64,000 nt of DNA from Micromonospora chaiyaphumensis (GCF_900091435.1 NZ_FMCS01000014.1:62001-126000), one strand, 5' to 3'; counted from the stretch's first letter, positions 23,999-31,662 are shown. Translations and numbers: made by a program. Notes: a model not told the origin generated them from the letters alone.

Positions 23999-25345
23999 TC
24001 AGGACGTGTGGTCGACCACCTCGCCGAGGCCGGCGGCCACCAGCTCGTCCCGGATCACCGCCGCGTCGCCCTCGACGACCAGCGTGAGCGACTCCGGGTG
24101 CAGGTGGGCGGCGGCCGCCGCGGAGACCTCCTCGACGGTCGCGGCGAGCAGCGCCTCGCGCAGCCGGGCGTGGTAGTCGTCCGGCAGGTCGTGCACGACC
24201 AGCGTGGTCAGTGCCGAGGCGATGGCCCGGGGGCTCTGCAGCTCGACCGAGAGCTGGCCGGCCCGCCAGGAGCGGGCCACGGTCAGCTCGTCCTCGGTCA
24301 CCCCGGTCAGCTGGGTACGCGACACCTCACCGACCGCCTCGACCAGGGCCGGCGCGGTCACCGCGGTCTGCACGCCGGAGCTGATCGCGAACCGGCCGAA
24401 CCGGCGGGACGAGGCGAAGTCGCCGCGGATCCCGTACGTGTAGCCGCGCACCTCGCGGATCAGGTGGTTGAGCCGGGAGGTGAAGGCCCCGCCGAGCACC
24501 GTGCCGGCCAGCGTCATCGGCACGTGGTCCGGGTGGGCCCGGTGGGGCGACGGGTGCCCGAGCCGGAGCGTGGACTGCACCGAGCCGGGACGGTCGACCA
24601 GGATGATCCGCCGCCGGTCGGACAGCGGCACCTCGATGGGCCCGCCCTTGTCCGCCGCCGCGCCGCCGGCACCGGTGAACACCGTCGCGGCGAGCGCGTC
24701 GAGGTCGACCCGGTCCAGGTCACCGGCGACGATCAGCGTGCCGGGGCGGATGAACCACTCGGAGTGGAAGACGGTGACGTCGTCCACGTCCAGGGCGGCC
24801 ACGCTCTCCGGGTCGCCGTACAGGGGGCGGCCCCAGCGGTTGTCCGCCCCGAACAGGTCGGCGCGCAGCACGGCGTCGGCCCGCGGGCCCGGGTTCGCCC
24901 AGTCCATCCGCAGGGCGGTCGCCTCGTCGTCGCGGACCCGCCGCACGTCGACCGGGTCGAGCTTCGGCGTGCGTACCGCCTCGGTGAGCAGTTCCACGGC
25001 GGCGCTCAGCCGGTCGACCGGCACCTGCACGCTCACCTGGAACGAGTCCCAGTCCAGGCCGGTCACCAGCTCGGTGCCGAGCGCCTCGATGGCCAGGGCG
25101 TACGCGGTGGCGTCCCGCTGCGCGGTGCCCTCCTCCAGCGCCTTGGCCAGCACCCCGCCGAGCCCCTCCTTGCCGACCGGCTCCCGGCCGGCGCCGCCGT
25201 CGAGCAGCAGCAGCGCGACGGCGAGGTTCTGCCCGGGCAGGTGCGCGGCGACGACCTGGCCGCCGGCGGCGGACCGGCGGACCACCTGCGGGAACCGGTA
25301 CGGGCGGGCGGCGCCCGGTCCGGGACGGGTGGCGATCAGCGTCAT
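23999..25345 (-). CDS. M16 family metallopeptidase, non-catalytic partner
   Basis: A 448-residue M16 (pitrilysin-like) protein in which the inverted zinc motif HxxEH is absent, but the second-half features are kept, including NHLIREVRGYTYGIRG (the R/Y pair that contacts substrate) and the barrel-forming segment LADVFAA-like DADVLRADLFGADNRWGRPLYG. It should form a heterodimer clamp with the catalytic subunit encoded just upstream; the genes overlap by ATGA (25342-25345). In bacteria such pairs degrade peptides; a role with proteasome or processing of leader peptides is possible. Cytoplasmic, no signal peptide. Confidence 0.92.
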   Translation of the reverse strand: MTLIATRPGPGAARPYRFPQVVRRSAAGGQVVAAHLPGQNLAVALLLLDGGAGREPVGKEGLGGVLAKALEEGTAQRDATAYALAIEALGTELVTGLDWDSFQVSVQVPVDRLSAAVELLTEAVRTPKLDPVDVRRVRDDEATALRMDWANPGPRADAVLRADLFGADNRWGRPLYGDPESVAALDVDDVTVFHSEWFIRPGTLIVAGDLDRVDLDALAATVFTGAGGAAADKGGPIEVPLSDRRRIILVDRPGSVQSTLRLGHPSPHRAHPDHVPMTLAGTVLGGAFTSRLNHLIREVRGYTYGIRGDFASSRRFGRFAISSGVQTAVTAPALVEAVGEVSRTQLTGVTEDELTVARSWRAGQLSVELQSPRAIASALTTLVVHDLPDDYHARLREALLAATVEEVSAAAAAHLHPESLTLVVEGDAAVIRDELVAAGLGEVVDHTS

Positions 25346-26634
25346 GAGGTCTCCTCGGGCAGGTAGGTGAGGGTCGCCCGGTCGGCCGCGCCCAGCAGTT
25401 CGGCGGCCTGCTCGGCGATCTGCTCGGCGGTGACGGCGAGCCAGGCGGGCAGCCGCTCGCCGGCCCGGGCCGGGTCGCCGAACTGGGTGGCGTACCGGCC
25501 GAGGGTGTCCGCCCGGCCGTCCACGGTGGACATCTGCCGCCACCACATGGTGCTCAGCAACGCCTTGGCCCGGTCCAGCTCGGCGGCGGTCACCGGCACG
25601 GTGGCCAGCTCGTCGACCACCTCGGCGAGCCCCTCGCGCAGCCGGTCGCCGGACACGCCGGGACGGGCCGTGGCGGTGGCGATCAGCGGCGCCGGGGCGT
25701 GCGCCAGGTCCACCCCGTACGCCCCGACCAGGTCCGGCTGGGCGATCCGCTCGCCGTCGGCGAGGCGCTGGTAGAGCCGGCTGCCCCGGCCGCTGCCCAG
25801 CACGGTGGCGAGCACCGTGGCCACGTCGTAGCCGGGGGTGCCGAACGGCTGGGTGCGGTGCGCGACGTAGACCCGGGGGGCGGGCACCTCGGCGGTGACC
25901 GTCTCCACGGCGGGCCGGCCGGTGGCCGGGACGGTGCGCCCGTCCGGGGCCGCCGGGATGTCCTCGCGCGGCGGCAGGGCGCCGAAGTACTTGTCGGCCA
26001 GCGCGAACACCTCGGCGGCCGTGGTGTCGCCGACCACGGTGAGCACCGCGTTGTTCGGGGCGTAGTAGGTGGTGTGGAACGCCTGGAAGGTGGCCAGGTC
26101 GGCGGCGTTCAGGTCGGCCATCGAGCCGATCGTGGCGTGGTGGTAGGGATGCCCGGGCGGATAGAGCAGCGGCAGCAGCCGCAGCCAGGCGTCGCCGTAC
26201 GGCACGTTCTCGTAGCGCTGGCGGCGCTCGTTCTTCACGACGTCCCGCTGGTTGTCCAGCGTCTCCTGGGTCAGCGCCGGGACCAGCCCGCCCATCCGGT
26301 CGGCCTCCAGCCAGAGCGCCAGCTCCAGGTGCTCGGCCGGGACCGTCTCGAAGTAGTTGGTCCGGTCCGGGTTCGTGGTGGCGTTGAGCGAGCCGCCGGA
26401 GCCCTGGATGAGCCTCATGTGCTCGGTCTTCGCCACGTTGACCGAGCCCTCGAACATCAGGTGCTCGAAGAGGTGGGCGAAGCCGGTCTGGCCCTCGGGC
26501 TCGTGCCGGGAACCCACGTCGTACCAGAGGTTCACGGCGACGGCGGGGGCGGTGCGGTCCTCGCTCACCACCACGCGCAGACCGTTGTCCAGTCGGGTCG
26601 TCTCGATCGGCCAGGGGTAACCGCTGTCGGGCAT
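25342..26634 (-). CDS. M16 family metallopeptidase, catalytic subunit
   Basis: A 430-residue zinc peptidase of the insulinase/pitrilysin family. The zinc motif is HLFEH at residues 54-58 in GFAHLFEHLMFEGS, with the third ligand Glu expected about 75 residues later (KNERRQRYENVPYGD). NGLRVVVSEDRTAPAVAVNLWYDVGSRHEP is the usual N-terminal strand pair. Cytoplasmic. It is first in a two-gene operon with the inactive partner and is divergent from the catalase-like gene 80 bp away. ATG 26634 is the only sensible start. Confidence 0.94.
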   Translation of the reverse strand: MPDSGYPWPIETTRLDNGLRVVVSEDRTAPAVAVNLWYDVGSRHEPEGQTGFAHLFEHLMFEGSVNVAKTEHMRLIQGSGGSLNATTNPDRTNYFETVPAEHLELALWLEADRMGGLVPALTQETLDNQRDVVKNERRQRYENVPYGDAWLRLLPLLYPPGHPYHHATIGSMADLNAADLATFQAFHTTYYAPNNAVLTVVGDTTAAEVFALADKYFGALPPREDIPAAPDGRTVPATGRPAVETVTAEVPAPRVYVAHRTQPFGTPGYDVATVLATVLGSGRGSRLYQRLADGERIAQPDLVGAYGVDLAHAPAPLIATATARPGVSGDRLREGLAEVVDELATVPVTAAELDRAKALLSTMWWRQMSTVDGRADTLGRYATQFGDPARAGERLPAWLAVTAEQIAEQAAELLGAADRATLTYLPEETS

Positions 26635-26681
26635 GGCACGACGCTATCCGATCTCGCGGGTGGAAAGGTGACGTGCGGGGA

Positions 26682-26706
26682 GCATCGTCGCCGCGCGCCG
26701 GGGTAC
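26682..26706 (+). promoter_or_regulatory. Weak SigB/SigF-like box before the catalase-like gene
   Basis: GCAT (26682-26685) and GGGTAC (26701-26706) are 15 bp apart, ten bases before the ATG. It fits GNNT-N15-GGGTAY, but the -35 half is uninformative. Confidence 0.3.
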
Positions 26707-26715
26707 TCGCCCCGC

Positions 26716-27438
26716 ATGTCCTCCCCCGCAACGTCGGCGGTCGAACGCGCCGCCGCCGCGCTGGCCCGGCTCCGGCGTGGCCGGCTGCTGCACCCCGCCG
26801 GCCGCACCTTCTCCGCCGAGGTCCTGATCTGGGGTACGCCGGGCCCGCCGACCGGGGTGCCGCTGCTCGACCTGCCCGGCCGGTGGCCGGCGACGGTCCG
26901 CCTGTCCAAGGGGGTGCCGACGCCGGGGAGCTGGCCGGACGTGCTGGGGGTGGGGATCCGGCTGCACCGCGATCCGGAGCCGGCGGTGGACCTGCTGGCC
27001 AGTTCCAGCGCCGCCGCACCGGTGCTGCGCCACCTGCCGCTGCCCCGGCGCGGCTTCACGGGGACGTACAGCTCGATCATGTCCTTCCGGGCCGGCCGGC
27101 GGCGGCTGTACCTGGCGGTGCTGGCCGACCCGGACTCGCCGGAGCTGGGCCGCGGCCTGGCCGGATTCCCGGGGGCGGCCGGCGACGACGGGCCGCGGCT
27201 GGTGCTCGCGGTGGCCTCGGCGGTCGGGCCGTGGCGGCCGTTCGGCGAGGTGCGCCTGGACGGCCGGCGCGGCGCCCGGGAGGACGCCGCGCTGGCCTTC
27301 GATCCGATCGGCAACGCGCCGCCGGGCCTGCGGGTGACCGGCCCGCTCGCGTGGTTGCGGGCGACCACCTACCGGGGTTCCCGGCGGGCCCGGGGCGCCA
27401 GCGCTCAGTCGGGGGGCTCGACGGGGGTGACGGTCTGA
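26716..27438 (+). CDS. Conserved protein with catalase-superfamily-like pattern
   Basis: A 240-residue soluble protein. WPATVRLSKGVPTPGSWPDVLGVGIRL resembles the VRFSRG...DVLGLAIRV core of catalase-related proteins, and relatives in actinomycetes are usually annotated only as hypothetical or phosphodiesterase. The essential heme catalase His and Tyr positions cannot be identified, so peroxidase activity is not claimed. The ATG at 26716 lies ten bases after a GGGTAC box, suggesting stress control. Its 3' end overlaps the convergent small gene at 27405 by 34 bases. Confidence 0.7.
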   Translation: MSSPATSAVERAAAALARLRRGRLLHPAGRTFSAEVLIWGTPGPPTGVPLLDLPGRWPATVRLSKGVPTPGSWPDVLGVGIRLHRDPEPAVDLLASSSAAAPVLRHLPLPRRGFTGTYSSIMSFRAGRRRLYLAVLADPDSPELGRGLAGFPGAAGDDGPRLVLAVASAVGPWRPFGEVRLDGRRGAREDAALAFDPIGNAPPGLRVTGPLAWLRATTYRGSRRARGASAQSGGSTGVTV

Positions 27439-27620
27439 TCGGAGGTCCGGTGCTCCAGCACCGTGTCCGGGGCGGCGTTCCGGTCCTCCTCCCGGATGTC
27501 CGATTCGGCGAGGATCGCGTCGGCCTGCGCCTCCGGATCCTCGCTGCCCACCGCCGCCTCCTCGGGCAGCAGGTGGGCGCGGGACTCGATCCGCTCCTGG
27601 TCGCTCTGGTCCTGACTCAT
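27405..27620 (-). CDS. Small acidic conserved protein
   Basis: Seventy-one residues, strongly acidic and rich in Glu/Asp/Gln/Ala (QDQSDQERIESRAHLLPEE, then GSEDPEAQADAILAESDIREEDR), with no hydrophobic core, so probably mostly disordered or helical. It starts at ATG 27620, with a GGGTAT box (27635-27630) only ten bases upstream that fits a SigB-like promoter with a weak GCGT -35 half. Comparable small proteins seem common in Micromonosporaceae; function unknown. The 3' end overlaps the convergent catalase-like gene. Confidence 0.75.
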   Translation of the reverse strand: MSQDQSDQERIESRAHLLPEEAAVGSEDPEAQADAILAESDIREEDRNAAPDTVLEHRTSDQTVTPVEPPD

Positions 27621-27688
27621 GCCGTCCCCATACCCCCGCCGGGCGTGGCGTACGCGACGAGCGGGTGGGACGCGCCCCTGACGTCGGG

Positions 27689-27694
27689 TACGCT
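27689..27694 (+). promoter_or_regulatory. Candidate -10 box for the aromatic leader
   Basis: TACGCT matches the actinobacterial TANNNT -10 and ends seven bases before the GTG at 27702, so the leader peptide would be translated from a leaderless transcript. No convincing -35 is seen. Confidence 0.45.
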
Positions 27695-27701
27695 GACGGG
27701 C

Positions 27702-27767
27702 GTGACGCGGTCGTATCGATGGTTTAGGCAGCCGGCTGGAGGAGCCGGTGACTCGACCATGAGCTGA
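27702..27767 (+). CDS. Aromatic leader peptide (Tyr, Trp, Phe codons)
   Basis: A 21-codon ORF, GTG 27702 to TGA 27765-27767. Its codons 5, 7 and 8 are TAT, TGG and TTT (V-T-R-S-Y-R-W-F-R-Q...), so all three aromatic amino acids are needed in four codons. It ends 117 bp before the DAHP synthase start, and a terminator and alternative stems follow. This is the layout of a ribosome-mediated attenuator: stalling at the aromatic codons when charged tRNA is scarce would change RNA folding. TTT and TAT are rare codons here, which makes chance occurrence less likely. A DAHP synthase leader of this type is known in Corynebacterium glutamicum. Confidence 0.8.
   Translation: MTRSYRWFRQPAGGAGDSTMS
27732..27748 (+). 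promoter_or_regulatory. Pause/alternative hairpin within the leader ORF
   Basis: CCGGCT (27732-27737) can pair with AGCCGG (27743-27748) over a GGAGG loop, just after the aromatic codons. The same AGCCGGCT-type sequence recurs at 27782-27790 and 27829-27836, so mutually exclusive pairings are possible. Confidence 0.5.
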
Positions 27768-27780
27768 CGTCACTTCCTCT

Positions 27781-27839
27781 TCGAGCCGGCCGGGCAGGGA
27801 TGATTCCCTGCCCTTTCGCTTTTCGAGCAGCCGGCTCGA
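27781..27839 (+). promoter_or_regulatory. Attenuator region with competing stems
   Basis: TCGAGCCGG (27781-27789) is complementary to CCGGCTCGA (27831-27839), a 9-bp outer stem that encloses the terminator hairpin. Because the leader ORF also contains AGCCGGCT (27730-27737), the 27781-27789 strand could instead pair there when the ribosome position allows. Which structure is the antiterminator cannot be settled by eye. Confidence 0.55.
27792..27823 (+). terminator. Intrinsic terminator of the aroG attenuator
   Basis: GGGCAGGGA and TCCCTGCCC form a perfect 9-bp stem over a TGAT loop, followed by TTTCGCTTTT. A T-rich tract after a stem is unusual in this GC-rich window, which supports a true intrinsic terminator, here placed between the leader ORF and the gene. 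Confidence 0.8.
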
Positions 27840-27884
27840 TCCCGGGCGCCGGCCCCGGGCACGGTCGGCGGAAGGAACCCCACC

Positions 27885-28973
27885 GTGACGACGACCCCGG
27901 ACGCCCATCGGGTCATCGACCAGCGGATCGACCGTGTCGTGCCGCTGACCACCCCGGCCCTGCTGCACCACCACCTGCCCCTGGAGGAGGCCCTGGCCGA
28001 GGCCGTGGTGGCCGGCCGGCGCGCCGTCGCCCGGGTGCTGGACCGGGCCGACGACCGGCTGCTGGTCGTGGTCGGCCCGTGCTCGGTGCACGACCCCGCC
28101 GCCGCCCTGGAGTACGCGGGCCGGCTGCGCCAGGTCGCCGACCGGCTGGCCGACGACCTGCTCGTGGTGATGCGGGTCTACTTCGAGAAGCCGCGCTCGA
28201 CCGTGGGCTGGAAGGGCCTGATCAACGACCCCGGCCTGGACGGCTCGGGCGACGTGAACACCGGGCTGCGCACCGCCCGGGCGCTCCTGCTCGACGTGCT
28301 GCGGCTGGGCCTGCCGGTGGGCTGCGAGTTCCTCGACCCGATCACCCCGCAGTACATCGCCGACACGGTGGCCTGGGGCGCGATCGGCGCGCGGACGGTG
28401 GAGAGCCAGGTGCACCGCCAGCTCGCCTCCGGCCTGTCCATGCCGATCGGCATGAAGAACCGCCCGGACGGCAGCATCGCCACGGCGGTGGACGCGATCC
28501 GGGCGGCCGGCGTGCCGCACGTCTTCCCCGGCATCGACGTCTCCGGCACCCCGGCGATCATGCACACCCGGGGCAACGCCGACGGGCACCTGGTGCTGCG
28601 CGGTGGCGGTGGCCGGCCCAACTACGACGCGGAGTCGGTGGCGGGGGCGCTGGACCTGCTGCGGGCGGCCGGGCTGCCCGAGCGCGTGGTGGTCGACGCC
28701 AGCCACGCCAACAGCGGCAAGGACCACCGCAACGAGCCGCTGGTCGCCGCCGACGTGGCCGCGCAGCTCGCCGCCGGCCAGCGGGGCATCGTCGGCATCA
28801 TGCTGGAGAGCTTCCTCCAGCCGGGCCGCCAGGACCTGGACCCCACCCGCGACCTGGAGTACGGCAAGTCGGTGACCGACGCCTGCATCGGCTGGGACAC
28901 CACGGCCGAGGTCCTCGACCACCTGGCCCAGGCCGTCCGCACCCGCCGCGCCACCCTGCCCACCCCCGCGTGA
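27885..28973 (+). CDS. aroG: 3-deoxy-7-phosphoheptulonate synthase (DAHP synthase), type I
   Basis: First step of the shikimate pathway: condenses phosphoenolpyruvate with erythrose 4-phosphate. The 362 residues are those of the AroG/AroF/AroH type: LLVVVGPCSVHDP, VVMRVYFEKPRSTVGWKGLINDPGLDG, PVGCEFLDPITPQYIADTVAWGAIGARTVESQVHRQL, FPGIDVSGTPAIMHTRGN, DASHANSGKDH, and GIMLESFL cover the PEP, metal and allosteric sites. Start GTG 27885 follows GGAAGGAA. Many actinomycetes use a type II DAHP synthase as the main enzyme, so this type I copy may be an extra enzyme with its own regulation, here the Tyr/Trp/Phe leader and terminator upstream. Feedback specificity cannot be read from the sequence. 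Confidence 0.96.
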   Translation: MTTTPDAHRVIDQRIDRVVPLTTPALLHHHLPLEEALAEAVVAGRRAVARVLDRADDRLLVVVGPCSVHDPAAALEYAGRLRQVADRLADDLLVVMRVYFEKPRSTVGWKGLINDPGLDGSGDVNTGLRTARALLLDVLRLGLPVGCEFLDPITPQYIADTVAWGAIGARTVESQVHRQLASGLSMPIGMKNRPDGSIATAVDAIRAAGVPHVFPGIDVSGTPAIMHTRGNADGHLVLRGGGGRPNYDAESVAGALDLLRAAGLPERVVVDASHANSGKDHRNEPLVAADVAAQLAAGQRGIVGIMLESFLQPGRQDLDPTRDLEYGKSVTDACIGWDTTAEVLDHLAQAVRTRRATLPTPA

Positions 28974-28988
28974 GCGGGGGGTGGGGAC

Positions 28989-29013
28989 GTTTGACCGATT
29001 CGGGCCCGGGTAG
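28989..29013 (+). promoter_or_regulatory. SigB/SigF-like promoter for the 74-residue protein gene
   Basis: GTTT (28989-28992) and GGGTAG (29008-29013) are 15 bp apart. The GTG of the next gene follows at 29023, so its transcript would be almost leaderless. Confidence 0.55.
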
Positions 29014-29022
29014 CTGGTCGGC

Positions 29023-29247
29023 GTGACCGACGACGCGCCCGTGACGGAGCAGCCGGACACCCGGCAGCTCGACGAACTGCTCGACGACATCTTCCGTGGC
29101 CAGGAGCGGATGAGCCAGGCGGACATCTACCGCCGGGCGGTGTCCGCCGAACTCCCCGCCGACCTGCTGGCCCGGATCGACGCGCTGCCCGAGGGCGAGT
29201 ACGCGGTCGACGAGGCGGCCGACCTGCTCGGCGGGACGGTGGCCTGA
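29023..29247 (+). CDS. Small conserved hypothetical protein
   Basis: Seventy-four residues, soluble and acidic. The second half, RRAVSAELPADLLARIDALPEGEYAVDEAADLLGG, is predicted helical and resembles short actinomycete proteins of the DUF2795-like kind, but no firm family can be named. The GTG at 29023 has its promoter immediately upstream (GTTT-N15-GGGTAG), pointing to general-stress control. A 69-residue acidic gene follows after 42 bases with its own ribosome site and is probably in the same transcript. Confidence 0.7.
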   Translation: MTDDAPVTEQPDTRQLDELLDDIFRGQERMSQADIYRRAVSAELPADLLARIDALPEGEYAVDEAADLLGGTVA

Positions 29248-29289
29248 GCCATCCGGGAGGGGCCGCCCGAGGACGGAGAGGACAGCGCA

Positions 29290-29499
29290 ATGACCGACCG
29301 CAACGAGGAACACGAGCACCCTCCGGCGCTCGGCCAACCGCCCGAGGGCACGGACACGCTGCCGGATCCCGACTTCTCCGGCGAGCACGACCAGACGGCG
29401 GTCTCCGACGACGTCATCACCGGCGAGGACCGCGACGAGCGGGAGCCGGAGGCGGCGCGCGGCTGGGCCGGCGAGGACCACGGCACCACCCCGACCTGA
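29290..29499 (+). CDS. Small acidic disordered protein
   Basis: Sixty-nine residues, very rich in Glu/Asp/Gly/Pro/His with no hydrophobic stretch (MTDRNEEHEHPPALGQPPEG, then DPDFSGEHDQTAVSDDVITG), so almost certainly disordered. ATG 29290 follows GGAGAGGA. It lies behind the 74-residue gene and probably shares its stress promoter. Similar acidic proteins of unknown role occur in Micromonosporaceae. Reality of the gene rests on the ribosome site, good codon bias and a neighbour of the same kind. Confidence 0.65.
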   Translation: MTDRNEEHEHPPALGQPPEGTDTLPDPDFSGEHDQTAVSDDVITGEDRDEREPEAARGWAGEDHGTTPT

Positions 29500-29560
29500 G
29501 CGGACGGGTACGCGAGAATGGGGGTCGGCGCGGTACGCCGGCCCCCATTCCGTCGTGCGG

Positions 29561-30100
29561 TCAGTCCTCCTGGTGCCCACCCTCGGCCGCCTGCTGGGCC
29601 ACCGCGTACCCCATCTGGAGGAAATCGGAGGCGGCGACCGCGGTCAGCGCGGTGGCGACCAGCCGGGTCAGCCGGGGCGCCAGCACCAGCCCGCCGGTGA
29701 GGCCGGTGGCCACCCAGACCGCCAGGCAGAACGGGCAGCTCACCAGCTCGCCGAGCGCGTGCCGGGTCGGGCTGCCCTGGTCGCGGACCTGCTCCATCAC
29801 CTCGCCGCTGCCGATCGGGTGGTCGTAGCGGGTGAACGGCGCGCGGAGCGGGCTGGTGATCGCGTCCTTGGAGAGCAGCCGGCTCAGCTTGTGGGTCGCG
29901 ATCGAGAGCAGCACCACGTCGGCGGCCGCGGGCCGCTCCGGCACCGGCCGGCCGGTCGCCTTGACCAGGCCGACCAGCGACGCGGTCACCGCACCGTACG
30001 TGCCCATCGCCACGAGGTAACCGCCCAGCGGCCGGTGCTCGTGCGGCGCGTACGCCTGGCGCAGCCGCGCCACCTTCTGCTTCAGGCCACTACCGGTCAC
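29561..30100 (-). CDS. DUF1360-like membrane protein
   Basis: A 179-residue protein of the DUF1360 type, seen mainly in actinomycetes. It has a hydrophobic segment in each half (YLVAMGTYGAVTASLVGLV; ELVSCPFCLAVWVATGLTGG with a CPFC pair; LTRLVATALTAVAASDFLQMG) and the cytoplasmic THKLSRLLSKDAITSPLRAPFT segment typical of the family. The function is unknown; the CPFC could be redox-active or bind a metal. It is last in a minus-strand run of three small genes (DUF6158-like, SRPBCC, DUF1360), 33 bp after the SRPBCC gene. Confidence 0.88.
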   Translation of the reverse strand: MTGSGLKQKVARLRQAYAPHEHRPLGGYLVAMGTYGAVTASLVGLVKATGRPVPERPAAADVVLLSIATHKLSRLLSKDAITSPLRAPFTRYDHPIGSGEVMEQVRDQGSPTRHALGELVSCPFCLAVWVATGLTGGLVLAPRLTRLVATALTAVAASDFLQMGYAVAQQAAEGGHQED

Positions 30101-30133
30101 CCGGCCTCCCTCCTTCTCGTCGGCGGCGCCGGC

Positions 30134-30457
30134 TCAGCCGGCGTTCAGGTTGTCGGACACCTCGCGGGCGAGGTTGGCCAGGATCTCGTCGGCCATCCCG
30201 TGATCGGTGCCGGTCAGGTCGAGCCGGACCCGGGCGCCTCCGGCGTCGGCCGGCTCCACGTCGATGTCCGCGGACCAGCCAGCGGACTCGGAGCTCCAGC
30301 GGGCCCGCAGGTCCTCGGCGTCGAGCACCTCCACCTGGTGGGTGCCGGACCGGCGCAGCTCCTCGGGCAGCCAGGCCGACGACCGGTCCGGGTCGGTGGC
30401 GGTGCTGAAGACCACCTCGGGCGGCGCGGACATGCCGCGCTCGGCGTGGTTGCTCAT
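30134..30457 (-). CDS. SRPBCC family protein
   Basis: A 107-residue protein with the START-like opening APPEVVFSTATDPDRSSAWLPEELRRSG and a closing VRLDLTGTDHGMADEILANLAREVSDNLNAG helix. It is shorter than a full SRPBCC domain (about 140), which is common in this actinomycete subgroup. Such proteins form a lipid-binding cavity; no ligand is suggested here. ATG 30457 overlaps the stop of the preceding gene by one base (TGATG), so the genes form an operon. Confidence 0.82.
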   Translation of the reverse strand: MSNHAERGMSAPPEVVFSTATDPDRSSAWLPEELRRSGTHQVEVLDAEDLRARWSSESAGWSADIDVEPADAGGARVRLDLTGTDHGMADEILANLAREVSDNLNAG

Positions 30458-30756
30458 CAGGCGTCCCGGAGGCGGCTCGGGTCGACCTCCCGGCCGGGGT
30501 GCCGGGCCAGGTACTCGGTCTCCAGCTCGGCGGTGCGGCGCAGGTGGTTGGCGAGCGCCGAGTCGGTGGCGTGCCGGAGGGTGTCCAGCCGGGTCCGGTG
30601 CAGGCTCTGCATCTCCCGGATCAGGTCCTCGTCGCCGAGCTCGGCGGGGTCCACCCCGAGCAGCTCACCGTCGACGTCCTGGGTGCGGGCGTGATCGCCG
30701 TCCCATTCGGTCACCCGCTGCTCCGGGCTGGCGTCACGGCGTACTGATTCGGTCAT
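30457..30756 (-). CDS. Small helical protein, DUF6158-like
   Basis: Ninety-nine residues from ATG 30756. The core GVDPAELGDEDLIREMQSLHRTRLDTLRHATDSALANHLRRTAELETEYLARHPGREVDPSR is helical, with a run of His and Arg residues, and corresponds to a small actinomycete family (DUF6158 as I recall it). Function unknown. It heads an operon with the SRPBCC and DUF1360 genes. Upstream on the minus strand, GTTT-N15-GGGCAT (30820-30796) resembles a SigB-type promoter with one mismatch. Confidence 0.75.
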   Translation of the reverse strand: MTESVRRDASPEQRVTEWDGDHARTQDVDGELLGVDPAELGDEDLIREMQSLHRTRLDTLRHATDSALANHLRRTAELETEYLARHPGREVDPSRLRDA

Positions 30757-30795
30757 CGTCGCCCCCTCGTCTCGTTCGGGCTGGCGTCTAGACGG

Positions 30796-30820
30796 ATGCC
30801 CAGCGGGGGTGTCACCAAAC
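30796..30820 (-). promoter_or_regulatory. SigB/SigF-like promoter for the DUF6158 operon
   Basis: GTTT (30820-30817) and GGGCAT (30801-30796) are 15 bp apart on the minus strand, 40 bp ahead of the ATG. The -10 has one mismatch to GGGTAY. Confidence 0.4.
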
Positions 30821-30877
30821 CCTCCCACCTACGACACCGTGTCGGAGACGGCCGGCGGGCCCGGTACCCTCGATGGC

Positions 30878-31297
30878 ATGAAGCGGCTCTGGACACCGGC
30901 GTGGATCGCCCGCCACGTGGCCATGGTCGTGCTGGTGGTGGGCTTTCTCGGGCTGGGCTGGTGGCAGGTCACCCGGGCCGCCGGTGGCAACACGCTGAGT
31001 TTCGGCTACGCGATCGAGTGGCCGGTCTTCGCGGCCTTCGTGGTCTTCGTCTGGTGGCGTGAGGTGCGGCACACGCTGCGGGCCGCGCGTGAGCAGGCGA
31101 CCGGTCCGGCGCCGTCGGCGGCCGCCGGGCCCGAGCCGGCCGTCGCCACCCCGGCGGTACGCCGGCCGGTGCGGGTCAGTCGCGTGCCGGCCGCCCCGGC
31201 CGGCGGGGGCGACGACGGCGAACTGGCCGCGTACAACCGCTACCTTTCCTGGTTGAACGCCAACCCGGGTGCGAAGCCCGGCGACTATCCCGGCTGA
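30878..31297 (+). CDS. Small membrane protein
   Basis: A 139-residue protein with two transmembrane helices near the N-terminus (about residues 10-30 and 42-62) and a cytoplasmic, Ala/Pro/Arg-rich linker ending in the conserved-looking DDGELAAYNRYLSWLNANPG. This C-terminal YNRYLxWLN motif is found in a family of actinobacterial membrane proteins of unknown function. ATG 30878 lies eight bases after a second ATG. The next gene, DUF3817-like, follows after 25 bp and is probably cotranscribed. Confidence 0.8.
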   Translation: MKRLWTPAWIARHVAMVVLVVGFLGLGWWQVTRAAGGNTLSFGYAIEWPVFAAFVVFVWWREVRHTLRAAREQATGPAPSAAAGPEPAVATPAVRRPVRVSRVPAAPAGGGDDGELAAYNRYLSWLNANPGAKPGDYPG

Positions 31298-31322
31298 GGC
31301 CGGTGCGGAAGGACGGACGACG

Positions 31323-31652
31323 GTGGGCGGAGCCCTTACCCGGTACCGCGTGATCGCCTGGATCGTGGGCGTGGCGCTGGTGGTGCTGGTCCTGATCGGC
31401 ATGCCGCTGAAGTACGGCTTCGACAACCCGACCGTGGTGGCGGTGGTCGGCACCGCCCACGGCTGGCTCTACATGATCTACCTGGCGCTCACCTTCGACC
31501 TGTCGCGCCGCGCCGACTGGCCGCTGAAGCGGATGCTGCTCGTGATGCTCGCCGGCACGGTGCCGTTCGTCTCGTTCTACGCCGAGCGCCGGGTGAGCCA
31601 CTGGCTGGCCGCCGAGCGGCCCACCCGGGCGCCGGAGCCGGTCGCCGGCTGA
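31323..31652 (+). CDS. DUF3817-like membrane protein
   Basis: A 109-residue protein with three hydrophobic segments: VIAWIVGVALVVLVLIGMPL, AVVGTAHGWLYMIYLALTF and MLLVMLAGTVPFVSFYAERRV. The HGWLYMIYLA and PFVSFYAER motifs are those of DUF3817, a small actinobacterial integral membrane family of unknown function, often beside transport or stress genes. GTG 31323 is chosen since AAGGACGG lies at a suitable distance. It is second in a pair with the 139-residue membrane protein. Confidence 0.88.
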   Translation: MGGALTRYRVIAWIVGVALVVLVLIGMPLKYGFDNPTVVAVVGTAHGWLYMIYLALTFDLSRRADWPLKRMLLVMLAGTVPFVSFYAERRVSHWLAAERPTRAPEPVAG

Positions 31653-31662
31653 TCCGGCCGGG

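Noticed and set aside
26995..27400. Catalase function for the 26716 gene
   Set aside because: The catalytic His and heme Tyr cannot be located; only the core strand pattern matches.
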